Positions 53,975 through 62,558 of a DNA stretch of 64,000 nucleotides are shown in pieces. Position 1 is the stretch's first letter, and every line of letters begins with the position of its first letter. Made by a program: the position numbers and the translations under genes. A model generated the notes under the pieces. It did no database searches, was not told where the DNA came from, and saw only the letters and a list, made by a program, of their open reading frames with translations. Source of the stretch: JAJYKC01 sp035545735 (GTDB lineage Bacteria > Acidobacteriota > Terriglobia > Bryobacterales > Bryobacteraceae); NCBI GenBank assembly GCA_035545735.1, contig DASZXS010000051.1, forward strand, positions 68,582 to 132,581. Reading direction: 5' to 3'.

Positions 53975-55090
53975 TTAGGAAAAAATTTCTTCACGGACAG
54001 TGACGCTTTTCATAAAATCCTGGTCCATCGCATAGCCGAACCCCGCTCCGTCGCGAATCGCGATGGTCCCGCGAGGGGAGACTTCGACCGCCGGCTCAAT
54101 AATGTCCCGCTTCCAGTAACGCTTGCTCGCCGATACGTCGCCCGGCAGAACAAAGCCCGGCAGCGTGGAGAGAGCGATATTGTGCGCGCGGCCGACGCCC
54201 GCTTCGAGCATGCCCCCGCACCACACCGGGATCCCGGCCGCGTAGGCCGCGTCGTGCACCGCCCGTGCACCCGAGAAGCCGCCCACGCGGCCCAGCTTGA
54301 TGTTGATAATCCGGCATGCCTTCAACCGGATCGCCTGTTCCGCATGATGCGCCGTGCGGATGCACTCATCCAGACAAATCGGTGTCTGCAACTGCGCCTG
54401 TAGTTCCGCGTGGTCGATAATTTCGTCGTGCGCGAGCGGCTGCTCGATCATCATCAGCCGGAAGGCGTCCAACTCCTTCAACCGCGCCGCGTCCGCCAGC
54501 CGGTAAGCGGAGTTGGCGTCGGCCATCAGCTCGATGCCGGGGAACGCTTCGCGCACCTGCCGGATCACGTCGACATCCCATCCCGGCTTGATCTTCATCT
54601 TGATGCGCTGGTATCCGGCGTCCACCTCGACGCGGATCTTGTCGATAAGCTGGGCCACCGAATCCTGAATTCCGATTGAGACGCCGCAGGGAATTTCGCG
54701 CCGCGCTCCGCCGCCGATCTCCTTCCATAGGGGCACGCCGTTCCGGCGCGCTTCGAGATCCCACGCCGCCGCCTCCAGCCCTCCGCGAGCCATGAAATGC
54801 CCGCGAATATGCTCCATCCTCGCGCCGGCGCCGGCCGCGCTTTCAAGCGGATGATGCAGCAGCCTGGGAATCGCATAATCCCGCAGGAGCAGCCACGCCG
54901 CGTCCGTCCACTCCTCGTTGTAGAACGGATTCTCCCCGCAAGTGACTTCGCCCCATCCCGAGACGCCTTCCGACACGGCTTCCACCAGGATGATTTCGCG
55001 CTCGTATGTGCGCCCGAAGCTGGTTTCAAAGAAATGCACCAGCGGCATGCGCAGACGGCGCAGCGTTACTTGCTCGATTTTAAATCCCAT
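53975..55090 (-). CDS. menC-like enolase-superfamily enzyme, probable N-acylamino acid racemase
   Basis: 371 residues. All catalytic marks of the OSBS/NSAR group are present: second-lysine block IKMKIKPGWD, metal ligands in LMADANSAY, IEQPL and LDECI, and the other lysine in IINIKLGRVGG, then CGGMLEAGVGRAHN. OSBS (menC) makes o-succinylbenzoate for menaquinone; NSAR racemises N-succinyl amino acids. Motifs do not separate them. Because mqnA-mqnC occur in the same window, and because the gene overlaps a GNAT gene by 25 bases, the racemase role is more likely here (inference). Confidence 0.85.
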   Translation of the reverse strand: MGFKIEQVTLRRLRMPLVHFFETSFGRTYEREIILVEAVSEGVSGWGEVTCGENPFYNEEWTDAAWLLLRDYAIPRLLHHPLESAAGAGARMEHIRGHFMARGGLEAAAWDLEARRNGVPLWKEIGGGARREIPCGVSIGIQDSVAQLIDKIRVEVDAGYQRIKMKIKPGWDVDVIRQVREAFPGIELMADANSAYRLADAARLKELDAFRLMMIEQPLAHDEIIDHAELQAQLQTPICLDECIRTAHHAEQAIRLKACRIINIKLGRVGGFSGARAVHDAAYAAGIPVWCGGMLEAGVGRAHNIALSTLPGFVLPGDVSASKRYWKRDIIEPAVEVSPRGTIAIRDGAGFGYAMDQDFMKSVTVREEIFS

Positions 55091-55809
55091 GTCCCCAGCA
55101 GGTACGTCCCCGCTTCCTCGGTTTTCTCAAAGCCCACGACGGCCAGCCCGCGCCCGAAGAATTCATCGAACTGCTCGCCAACCCGCTGTTGAATCGCACG
55201 CGCCGCCTTCGGATCGCTCACTCGCAGTTCGGCAATGTTGGACGGCACCGCAATTCTCTCCACCGCAAACGGCCTTTGATGCGGCTTACCATCGAGAATC
55301 CCCTGCACGCCAGGACTCGACACCCACCACTCGGCGACGCAGCGGTCGGTCGGCAGCCCGCCGTGCAGAGGGCTTGTCGTGGTCCCGTACTGGTTGAAAA
55401 CATAGCGCCGCACAATGGCGCCCAGGCGCTCCATGTTGAAGTAGGCGTTCTTGATCTCCAGCGGATCGAAGGTCCATTCGATCAGATCGATCCCGCGAGC
55501 GATCGCATCTTTGCGCTGCTCCAGTTTGAGCATCCGGCCCACTCCGGCGTTGCGGTACGCCTGCAGGACGCCCAGCATGTGCCCGTGCAGATAGGTGGCT
55601 CCGCCGCTCTTCAATCCCGGAATGGCGAGGCAGAATCCCACCATCTTCCCGCCATCGAAGGCGCCGAAGGCGTGGCCGCCCACTTTGCTCGCAACCACGA
55701 AGAGGCGCACTGGCAGCAGTTCGATTTCGTCGAATCCCCAAATCTCCTGCTGGAGCCCAACGGCTTCGGTGAACTCCTCGTGTGTGGTGAGGAGACGCGT
55801 CTCAATCAT
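55066..55809 (-). CDS. GNAT superfamily acyltransferase
   Basis: 247 residues from the ATG at 55809. N-terminal GNAT fold: EAVGLQQEIWGFDEIELLP, then HGHMLGVLQAYRNAGVGRMLKLEQR, which contains the acyl-CoA phosphate loop (R-N-A-G-V-G). The rest is of the COG3375 type often found beside menC-like genes. It may acylate amino acids with succinyl- or acetyl-CoA (inference from neighbour). The longer frame upstream to 55911 has arginine-rich shadow sequence and is rejected. Overlaps mazG by 8 bases and the menC-like gene by 25. Confidence 0.85.
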   Translation of the reverse strand: MIETRLLTTHEEFTEAVGLQQEIWGFDEIELLPVRLFVVASKVGGHAFGAFDGGKMVGFCLAIPGLKSGGATYLHGHMLGVLQAYRNAGVGRMLKLEQRKDAIARGIDLIEWTFDPLEIKNAYFNMERLGAIVRRYVFNQYGTTTSPLHGGLPTDRCVAEWWVSSPGVQGILDGKPHQRPFAVERIAVPSNIAELRVSDPKAARAIQQRVGEQFDEFFGRGLAVVGFEKTEEAGTYLLGTWDLKSSK

Positions 55810-56617
55810 CCGGCTTCTCTTCCTTCTTCGCTTCCGTCCAAAGCCGGTCCATCTCCTCCAGGGTGGATTCGCCCGGCGTCCGGCCCCGCTCCGCCAGGGC
55901 CCGCTCCACATATCCGAAACGCGCTCGGAATTTGGCGTTTGTCTTGCGCAGTGCCTGCTCGGCGTCCACCTCCAGGTGCCGCGCCAGGTTCACGACCACG
56001 AACAGCAGATCGCCGATTTCGCCCGCCAGCGCATCCTTCTTCCCCTGAACGCGCGCCTCGGCCACTTCGTTCAGTTCCTCGTGCAGCTTTTCCAGAACAT
56101 CTCCGGTATTGGCCCAGTCGAAGCCGTTGCTCGACGCCTTGCTCCCCAGCGCCTGCGCCTCCACCAGTGCCGGAGTCGAGCGCGGAATCGCTTCCAGCAG
56201 CCCGCCCGGCCGCTCCCCACGCCGCTTTTTTTCACCGGCTTTGATCGCGTCCCAGTTCCGCTTCACATCCGCCGGCGTTTCGGCGGTCACATCGCCAAAA
56301 ATGTGCGGATGGCGCCGCACCAGCTTTTCATTGATCGCGTCGAGAGAATCCGCGATACCGAACAGGCCCGCTTCGGAGGCCATTTGCGCGAAGAAAACCG
56401 GCTGTAGCAGCAAATCGCCCAACTCTTCGGAGAGCCCTCGCCAGTCCTGTGCATCGATCGCGTCCATCACCTCGTAGGTTTCTTCGAGGAGATAAGGTTT
56501 AATCGTCTCGAAACTCTGCTCCCGGTCCCATGGACACCCGCCGGGGCCTCTCAAACGGGACATGATTTCGATGAGGCGGTCAAATTTTTCGCCCGCCGTT
56601 GGACTGTCTTCGCTCAT
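55802..56617 (-). CDS. mazG: Nucleoside triphosphate pyrophosphohydrolase MazG
   Basis: 271 residues from the ATG at 56617, near Escherichia coli MazG (263). Two MazG repeats: first GGCPWDREQSFETIKPYLLEETYEVMDAI and LSEELGDLLLQ (E-x3-E with D), second KLHEELNEVAEARVQGKKD and EIGDLLFVVVNLAR. It hydrolyses NTPs to NMP and pyrophosphate and can lower (p)ppGpp or remove damaged nucleotides. First gene of the minus-strand run with GNAT, menC-like, MFS and SDR genes. The longer ORF to 56719 lacks a family match. Confidence 0.94.
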   Translation of the reverse strand: MSEDSPTAGEKFDRLIEIMSRLRGPGGCPWDREQSFETIKPYLLEETYEVMDAIDAQDWRGLSEELGDLLLQPVFFAQMASEAGLFGIADSLDAINEKLVRRHPHIFGDVTAETPADVKRNWDAIKAGEKKRRGERPGGLLEAIPRSTPALVEAQALGSKASSNGFDWANTGDVLEKLHEELNEVAEARVQGKKDALAGEIGDLLFVVVNLARHLEVDAEQALRKTNAKFRARFGYVERALAERGRTPGESTLEEMDRLWTEAKKEEKPDD

Positions 56618-56644
56618 GAAATGTGTGGGAAAACTACCGGATTT

Positions 56645-56673
56645 TTCAATGTAACATGACGCTCGGCTAAAAT
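56645..56673 (+). promoter_or_regulatory. Possible promoter for the DUF1844-ribF-lacD operon
   Basis: TTCAAT (56645-56650), a 17-nt spacer and TAAAAT (56668-56673). The -10 is good and the -35 moderate. It would give a leader of about 43 nt to the ATG at 56723. Confidence 0.4.
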
Positions 56674-56722
56674 AGGGGTATTCAAGGCCACCACGGCTAT
56701 TAGGGTTCACCAAGGACATAGC

Positions 56723-57064
56723 ATGAGCGACACAGAATTTCCGATTCCTCCGGCAACCTTTGAGTTCCTGACGCTATCGCTGAAGATGCAGGCTGAAATG
56801 CAACTGGGGCTGCTGCACTATGGAGAAGGTCAGCCGCCGGAGCCCGACTTCAAACTGGCGCGCCACAGCATTGACATGCTCGCGATGCTGCAGGAGAAAA
56901 CAAAGGGCAACCTCTCGCTCGAAGAGCAGCGGCTGATCGAAAACTGCCTCACCGAACTGCGCTTTCGCTTCGTGCAGTGCTCGGACGCTAAAAAGTCCGT
57001 ACCGGCCCCGGACGCCGGCCAGAAGAAGGAAGAAGGCGCAGCGCCCGCGCAGGCCGCCGAGTAA
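56723..57064 (+). CDS. DUF1844 domain-containing protein
   Basis: 113 residues. Blocks FEFLTLSLKMQAEMQLGLLHYG and ARHSIDMLAMLQEKTKGNLSLEEQRLIENCLTELRFRF match the small helical DUF1844 family found in Acidobacteria and related phyla; function unknown. A low-complexity KKEEGAAPAQ tail ends the protein. AAGGA lies 7 nt before the ATG. It is the first gene of a coupled run: its stop is directly followed by the ATG of the next gene. Confidence 0.9.
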   Translation: MSDTEFPIPPATFEFLTLSLKMQAEMQLGLLHYGEGQPPEPDFKLARHSIDMLAMLQEKTKGNLSLEEQRLIENCLTELRFRFVQCSDAKKSVPAPDAGQKKEEGAAPAQAAE

Positions 57065-57853
57065 ATGCCGTCGAATCCCCTCGCGATCAGGGTCCTCGGC
57101 TCGGGAACCAGTTCGGGCGTGCCGACGGTCGGCTGCGAGTGCGCCGTCTGCCGCTCCGCCGATCCGCGCGACAGCCGCCTCCGCCCGTCGATTCTGATTC
57201 AATGGGGCGTTTATAACATCCTGGTGGATACCACGCCCGACTTCCGCCAGCAGGCCCTGCGCGAGCATATCGAACACATCGACGCCGTCCTCTACACGCA
57301 CGCGCACGCCGATCACATTCTCGGCCTCGACGACCTGCGTCCTTTCAACTACCGGCAGAATGCGGCCATCCCGGTGTACGGCTCCGACGACACGCTGAGC
57401 AACATCCAGCGCGTGTTTCGTTACGTTTTTGAAAACCGCAGCCCCAACGCGGCGGTCCCGAAAGTCGACTTGCATGTCCTCAACGGCGGCGCGGTCGATC
57501 TCTTCGGCCTCCGCTTTGAACCCATTCCCCTGCGTCACGGAACCGGAACCAGCCACGGCTACCGCTTCGGTTCGGTCGCCTATCTCACCGATCACAGCGA
57601 GATTCCGGACGAATCGATGGAACGGCTGCACGGTCTGGATGTTCTGTTTCTCGACGCCTTGCGCCACCGCCCGCATCCGACCCACTCGACGGTGGCCCAG
57701 TCGCTTGCGACCGTGGAGCGGTTGAAGCCGAAGCGCGCCTTTTTCACCCACATCTCTCACGACCTTCCCCACGCCGAAACTGAGGCCGGACTTCCCGCCA
57801 ACGTGCGGATGTCCTACGACGGCCTGCGAATCGAGGTGGCGGATCCGGAATGA
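57065..57853 (+). CDS. MBL-fold metallo-hydrolase (PhnP/YycJ-like)
   Basis: 262 residues. LGSGTSSGVPTVGCECAVC at the start, then the metal motif THAHADHILGLDDLRP and later histidines/aspartates in TDHSEIPD, LDALRHRPHPTHS and FFTHISHD. This layout is that of PhnP-type phosphodiesterases (COG1235), which cut 5-phosphoribosyl cyclic phosphates or similar. The small early cysteine pair (CECAVC) resembles the structural zinc site of PhnP. It overlaps ribF by 4 bases. Confidence 0.9.
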   Translation: MPSNPLAIRVLGSGTSSGVPTVGCECAVCRSADPRDSRLRPSILIQWGVYNILVDTTPDFRQQALREHIEHIDAVLYTHAHADHILGLDDLRPFNYRQNAAIPVYGSDDTLSNIQRVFRYVFENRSPNAAVPKVDLHVLNGGAVDLFGLRFEPIPLRHGTGTSHGYRFGSVAYLTDHSEIPDESMERLHGLDVLFLDALRHRPHPTHSTVAQSLATVERLKPKRAFFTHISHDLPHAETEAGLPANVRMSYDGLRIEVADPE

Positions 57854-58845
57854 GCATTCACGTCTATCGCGGCCTCGAATCCGCACCCGCGGACTTTGGC
57901 CCGTGCGCCCTTACCATCGGAAACTTCGACGGCGTGCATGCCGCCCACCGCAGCATTATGAAGCGCGTGGCCGAACTGGCCCGCCAAAACGGGTGGAGGG
58001 CCGCCGTACTTACCTTCGACCCGCACCCCACCACGCTTGTGGCCCCGGAACGCGCTCCCCGATTGATGACCACGCTTCCGCAGCGCTGTCCCCTGATGGA
58101 AAGCGCCGGAATCGATGAAGTCCTCATTCTGCCTTTCACCTGGGAGATCGCCCGCCTTACGCCGGAAGAATTCGTGCGCGACATCCTCGCCGCGCGGTTG
58201 AAAGCGCGCGTCGTGCTGATCGGGGAGAATTTTCGTTTTGGAGCCAAGGCGTCGGGGAACACGGACACCCTGGCCGCGCTCGGAAAACAGTACGGTTTCC
58301 AGACGGAAGTGCTCCCCGCGGTGCGCCGCCGCAACCGGACCGTCTCCAGCAGCGAAATCCGCCGGCTTATCGGCGCCGGCAACGTGTATCTCGCCGGCCG
58401 CATGCTCGAAAGGCCGTATTGCCTCGACGGGAAGGTCGTTTCCGGTCATGGCGTCGGCTCGAAACAAACCGTCCCTACTCTGAACTTGGAAACCGATGCC
58501 GGAATTCTGCCGGGCAACGGGGTGTATATCACGCGCACCACCGACCTCGACAATGCCCGCCGCTGGCGCTCGGTCACCAACATAGGCGTTCGCCCCACCT
58601 TCGGCGGCGACAGCCTCACCATCGAAACTTTTCTATTGGACCCCCTGGAAGATCCGTCCCCCGCGCGCATCCGCGTGGAATTCCTGCATCGCATCCGCGA
58701 TGAGCGCAAATTTGAAAATCCGGCGGCTCTAAAAGCCCGCATCCTGCGCGACGTGGCGCACGCTCGCGCGTGGTTCCGGCGGACGGATATACTGGTAGAT
58801 TCAACGGGACAATCTAGTCGAACCAACCGAAAGGAAGAGGAATGA
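57850..58845 (+). CDS. ribF: Bifunctional riboflavin kinase / FAD synthetase
   Basis: 331 residues. N-terminal adenylyltransferase (LTIGNFDGVHAAHRSIM at 22-38, LTFDPHPTTLV) and C-terminal flavokinase (GRMLERPYCLDGKVVSGHGVGSKQ, VPTLNLETDAGILPGNGVYIT, VTNIGVRPTF). It makes FMN and FAD from riboflavin in the cytoplasm. It overlaps the hydrolase by 4 bases and lacD by 4 (ATGA), which indicates translational coupling. Confidence 0.95.
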   Translation: MSIHVYRGLESAPADFGPCALTIGNFDGVHAAHRSIMKRVAELARQNGWRAAVLTFDPHPTTLVAPERAPRLMTTLPQRCPLMESAGIDEVLILPFTWEIARLTPEEFVRDILAARLKARVVLIGENFRFGAKASGNTDTLAALGKQYGFQTEVLPAVRRRNRTVSSSEIRRLIGAGNVYLAGRMLERPYCLDGKVVSGHGVGSKQTVPTLNLETDAGILPGNGVYITRTTDLDNARRWRSVTNIGVRPTFGGDSLTIETFLLDPLEDPSPARIRVEFLHRIRDERKFENPAALKARILRDVAHARAWFRRTDILVDSTGQSSRTNRKEEE

Positions 58846-59858
58846 GTCTGTCTGAAGGAAAATTGCGCCGATTGAAGGCGCTCTCGGATTCCAAGGGCGT
58901 AATCGCCGCCGCCGCCATGGATCAGCGCGGCAGCTTAATGAAAGCCATCGCCAAGGCGAAGGGCGTCTCTCCGGATGCCGTCACCGCCGAGGAAATGTCC
59001 GAGTTCAAAGTAGCGGTATCGAAGGTTCTAACTCCCCACGCCAGCGCCATCCTGCTGGACCCGGAATACGGCCTGGAAGCGGCCAAGGCACGCTCGAAGA
59101 ACGCGGGCCTTTTGCTCGCTTACGAAGAGAGCGGCTACGACAACACCAAACCGGGGCGCCTGCCCGACCTGCTGCCTCATGTCTCGGTGAAGCGCATCGG
59201 CGAAATGGGCGGCGACGCCGTGAAGATTCTGCTCTATTACAACCCCTTCGACGATCCCGCCGTCAACGACATCAAGGGCGCCTTCATCGAGCGGATCGGC
59301 TCGGAGTGCGAGCAGGAGCAAATCCCGTTCTTCCTCGAATTCGTCAGCTACGATCCGAAGGGCGGCAACGAAAAAGGCCTCGAATTCGCGAAGAACAAGC
59401 CGGAATACGTGAAGGGCGCCATGAAGGAATACTCCAAGCCGCGGTATGGCGTGGACGTGCTCAAAGTGGAAGTGCCCATTAACGCCGAGTTTGTGGAAGG
59501 CTCCAAGGTGTTCAAGGGCGAAAAGGCTTACACCTGGAAAGAAGCGCTGGATCATTTCCGCGAAGCCGCCGAAGTGGCCACCAAGCCGTTCATCTACCTG
59601 AGCGCCGGCGTCGACAACGATGTGTTCATCGAAAACCTGGCCATGGCTTCAGAGTCGGGCACGGACTACTCCGGCGTCCTCTGCGGCCGCGCGACGTGGA
59701 AGAACGGAATCCCGATCTACGGCAAGAGCGGCGTGAAGGCGCTCGAAGACTGGCTCCAGGACGAAGGCGTGAAGAATATCGCCAAGGTCAACGACGCGTT
59801 AAAGACCGCCAAGCCCTGGTATCTCCGCTACGGCCTCACCGCGGCCGCGCTGGCGTAG
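58842..59858 (+). CDS. lacD: Tagatose 1,6-diphosphate aldolase (LacD-type class I aldolase)
   Basis: 338 residues. MDQRGSLMKAI near the start, LLYYNPFDDPAVND, and the Schiff-base lysine in VDVLKVEVPINAEFVEG (about 207) are family blocks. No lactose or tagatose genes are near, so it may serve as a fructose-bisphosphate-type aldolase; the name describes the family, not proven specificity. Ribosome site AAAGGAAGAGGA precedes the ATG within the ribF end. Confidence 0.9.
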   Translation: MSLSEGKLRRLKALSDSKGVIAAAAMDQRGSLMKAIAKAKGVSPDAVTAEEMSEFKVAVSKVLTPHASAILLDPEYGLEAAKARSKNAGLLLAYEESGYDNTKPGRLPDLLPHVSVKRIGEMGGDAVKILLYYNPFDDPAVNDIKGAFIERIGSECEQEQIPFFLEFVSYDPKGGNEKGLEFAKNKPEYVKGAMKEYSKPRYGVDVLKVEVPINAEFVEGSKVFKGEKAYTWKEALDHFREAAEVATKPFIYLSAGVDNDVFIENLAMASESGTDYSGVLCGRATWKNGIPIYGKSGVKALEDWLQDEGVKNIAKVNDALKTAKPWYLRYGLTAAALA

Positions 59859-59890
59859 TTCGAAACCCCTCTCCCAAACCATCCCAACCG

Positions 59891-59916
59891 GCGGCCCGGC
59901 ATCAACACCGGGCCGC
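59891..59916 (+). other. GC-rich hairpin after lacD
   Basis: A perfect 9-bp inverted repeat (59891-59899 with 59908-59916) with an 8-base loop, 32 bp past the lacD stop. It has no following T-run, so it may stabilise the mRNA end or act with Rho rather than terminate alone. Confidence 0.5.
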
Positions 59917-60023
59917 TGAACCTCTCGTTCACAGAGTCCGCTTACTACCGGCCAGGTCTTCGATTCGACACTCCTCCTGCGCTATCGTTATGGATGGAAT
60001 TTGAACCGTAGCGCGGAGGCAGA

Positions 60024-62558
60024 ATGCTGTGGAGTTATAGCAAACGCAAAAGAGATCCGCAGCGCGAACGCTTTTTCGGGGCGGCCTTCGGCAGCCTCCG
60101 CCAGGATCTTACCTATGCGGTTCGAATGCTGCGGAAGAGCCCCGGGTTCACTCTAGCCGCTGTCCTTTCCCTCGCTTTCGGCATTGGAGCGAACACCGCT
60201 ATCTTCAGCCTGGTCGATTCGGTGCTGCTTCGCATGCTGCCGGTTTCGCACCCCGAGCAATTGATGTCCGTCTGGACCAAAGGAGTCCAAATCGGGCAAG
60301 TGATGGTTTCCTCCTCCATCTCGAATGCCACTTTTCACAGGATGCGAGAACGCGCATCCACAGTCGCCGGAATCTGCGCGAGTAGCGGCGAACCCCGGCT
60401 GAACGTAGGCTGGAACGGGCAGGCGGGAATTGCTTCCGGCGAGTTCGTTTCCGGCGGCTATTTCCAGGCGCTCGGTGTGCCAGCCTTCCTCGGCAGAACC
60501 TTCAGCGCCCAGGAGGACCGGCCGGATAACCGCGTAGCGGTTCTCGGCTTCGGATACTGGCAGCGCCGGTTCGGAAGCGACCCCGGCGTCATTGGCCGTT
60601 CCATTTCCGTCAACAGCGTGCCGTTCACCGTTGCCGCCGTGACACCGCCCGAGTTTTACGGAACGTCGCTCGATTCGGAAGCCGAAATCATGCTGCCGCG
60701 AACCACCATGCCACAGGTGCAAGCCGGCCGGATTTCCTCCGCCGCTCCCAAGCCGTCGGATAGCGTAGGAAATGTAATTGCGCGGATAAAACCCGGTGTA
60801 CCGCTAAGCACTGCGGCCGCCGAGCTCAGCGTGATCTTTCGCCAGAGTGCGCTCAAAGCCGCCTCGCCGGACTTGCGAGAACGTGAAGATATCGAGAAAT
60901 CCTGGGTTGAGCTTCAACCGGCAGGCCAGGGCTTCAGCTTCGTTCGCGACCGGTTTTCCGAATCGCTGAAGATCCTGCTGGTTGTCACCGGGCTGGTAAT
61001 GCTGATCGCCTGCGCCAACATTGCAAACCTGCTGCTCGCCAAAGGGCAGGGACGGAAGCGGGAGATGGCGATCCGTCTGAGCCTCGGATCCAGCCGCTGG
61101 CGTCTCACGCGCCAACTCTGGACAGAGAGTCTGCTGTTGTCTTTTCTGGGCGGGATGCTTGGGATTTTTTTCGCCATTTGGGCCCGTAGCGCCATCATCT
61201 TTCTTAGCGGCTTGAGCGCGACCCTTCCGGGCGGGCGGGGCCTTCGTGTATTGGGGTTCGCCGCCGGTGTCTGCGTTTTGAATGCCCTCCTTTTCGGGAC
61301 CCTTCCCGCGTTGCGCGCCACCGGAGTCGACTTCGCCGCGGCGCTGAAAACCGTACGCACCGGGCGATCCGCGGGCCGTCTGCCGCTCGCACGCCTATTG
61401 GTGGTTGCACAAGTTTCCCTGTCTCTGGCGCTGCTCGCTGGCGCGGCTTTGTTCCTCGCGACCTTCCGTAATCTGGACCGGATTGACATCGGCTATGACC
61501 GCGACCATTCCCTGTTGGTCACAATCGATCCTTCTCTCGCCGGATATCATGACGCCGCCGCAAAGGAAGTCTATCGCCGAATTCTGGAGCGCTCCGGGCA
61601 AATCCCCGGGGTTCAATCCGTTTCTCTGATGCAAACGCGGCTGATGACCGGCGGCATCATGATGAACAGCGTATTCGTGCCGGACTATGCTCCGCGAAAG
61701 GGAGAGGACCGCGCCAATTTGTGGGTGATGTCGAACCAGGTGGGTGCGGATTTCTTTAAAACGTCCGGCATGCGGCTCACGCAGGGCCGCGATTTTTCGG
61801 AAAGGGACAATGCATCCGCCCCGAAAGTAGCCATCATCAACCAGACCATGGCGGCGCATTTTTGGGAAGGCCGGAACCCAGTCGGAGAACGGATCGCATG
61901 GGGCTCGAATGAGCCGCCGATGACTATCGTCGGCGTCATGCGCGATATCAAAGTCATGGGAGTGCGCGATGGGAAGCAGGACCTGATCTTCACTCCTTTT
62001 CTTCAATCGGAATCCGCGGGAAGCGAAACGCTGCTGGTCCGGACAGCGGGCGACCCGCTGCGGGTTGCGCCGGAACTTCGCGCCGTGATCCAATCCATCG
62101 ACGCGAAAATCCCCCAGTTTGACGTGATGACGATGAACCGGCAGGTGGAAACCTCGCTGTCGCAGCCGAGGCTTCTTGCAATTCTGGCGAGCCTGTTCGG
62201 CATGCTGGCGCTGGGTCTGGCGGCGATCGGGCTGTACGGCGTGCTTTCGTACGGAGTCGCGCAGCGCACCGGCGAGATCGGAGTGCGCATGGCGCTGGGC
62301 GCGCGCCCGGCAAGCATCCTGCGGCTGATTCTCTCGGAGATGGCGTGGCTACTCACAATTGGGGTCGCGCTCGGGATCGGCATCTCGCTCGTTGCCTCGC
62401 GCGCCGTCACCAGCGTGTTGTACGAGGTGTCGGGCGTCTACCCCCGCTCCATAGCCGGAGCGGCGATCGTCCTTTCGGCCGTCGCCTTCCTCGCCGGCTT
62501 CCTGCCCGCCCGCCGGGCATCACGCATCGACCCAATGGCGGCGCTGCGAAGGGAGTGA
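60024..62558 (+). CDS. ADOP-type ABC transporter permease (MacB-like periplasmic core, FtsX-like)
   Basis: 844 residues with the acidobacterial duplicated orphan permease (ADOP) architecture. DLTYAVRMLRKSPGFTLAAVLSLAFGIGANTAIFSLVDSVLLR is the family's N-terminal hallmark. It is followed by a MacB-like periplasmic domain, an FtsX domain (GLVMLIACANIANLLLAKGQGRKREMAIRLSLG), a second periplasmic region, and a second FtsX domain (GVLSYGVAQRTGEIGVRMALGARPASILRLIL). The role is unknown; ADOPs lack a fixed ATPase partner. The PadR regulator often found beside such genes is not here. GGAGG precedes the ATG. Confidence 0.92.
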   Translation: MLWSYSKRKRDPQRERFFGAAFGSLRQDLTYAVRMLRKSPGFTLAAVLSLAFGIGANTAIFSLVDSVLLRMLPVSHPEQLMSVWTKGVQIGQVMVSSSISNATFHRMRERASTVAGICASSGEPRLNVGWNGQAGIASGEFVSGGYFQALGVPAFLGRTFSAQEDRPDNRVAVLGFGYWQRRFGSDPGVIGRSISVNSVPFTVAAVTPPEFYGTSLDSEAEIMLPRTTMPQVQAGRISSAAPKPSDSVGNVIARIKPGVPLSTAAAELSVIFRQSALKAASPDLREREDIEKSWVELQPAGQGFSFVRDRFSESLKILLVVTGLVMLIACANIANLLLAKGQGRKREMAIRLSLGSSRWRLTRQLWTESLLLSFLGGMLGIFFAIWARSAIIFLSGLSATLPGGRGLRVLGFAAGVCVLNALLFGTLPALRATGVDFAAALKTVRTGRSAGRLPLARLLVVAQVSLSLALLAGAALFLATFRNLDRIDIGYDRDHSLLVTIDPSLAGYHDAAAKEVYRRILERSGQIPGVQSVSLMQTRLMTGGIMMNSVFVPDYAPRKGEDRANLWVMSNQVGADFFKTSGMRLTQGRDFSERDNASAPKVAIINQTMAAHFWEGRNPVGERIAWGSNEPPMTIVGVMRDIKVMGVRDGKQDLIFTPFLQSESAGSETLLVRTAGDPLRVAPELRAVIQSIDAKIPQFDVMTMNRQVETSLSQPRLLAILASLFGMLALGLAAIGLYGVLSYGVAQRTGEIGVRMALGARPASILRLILSEMAWLLTIGVALGIGISLVASRAVTSVLYEVSGVYPRSIAGAAIVLSAVAFLAGFLPARRASRIDPMAALRRE

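Noticed and set aside
59891..59916. Intrinsic terminator after lacD
   Set aside because: Stem is strong but no T-run follows, so it is listed only as a hairpin.
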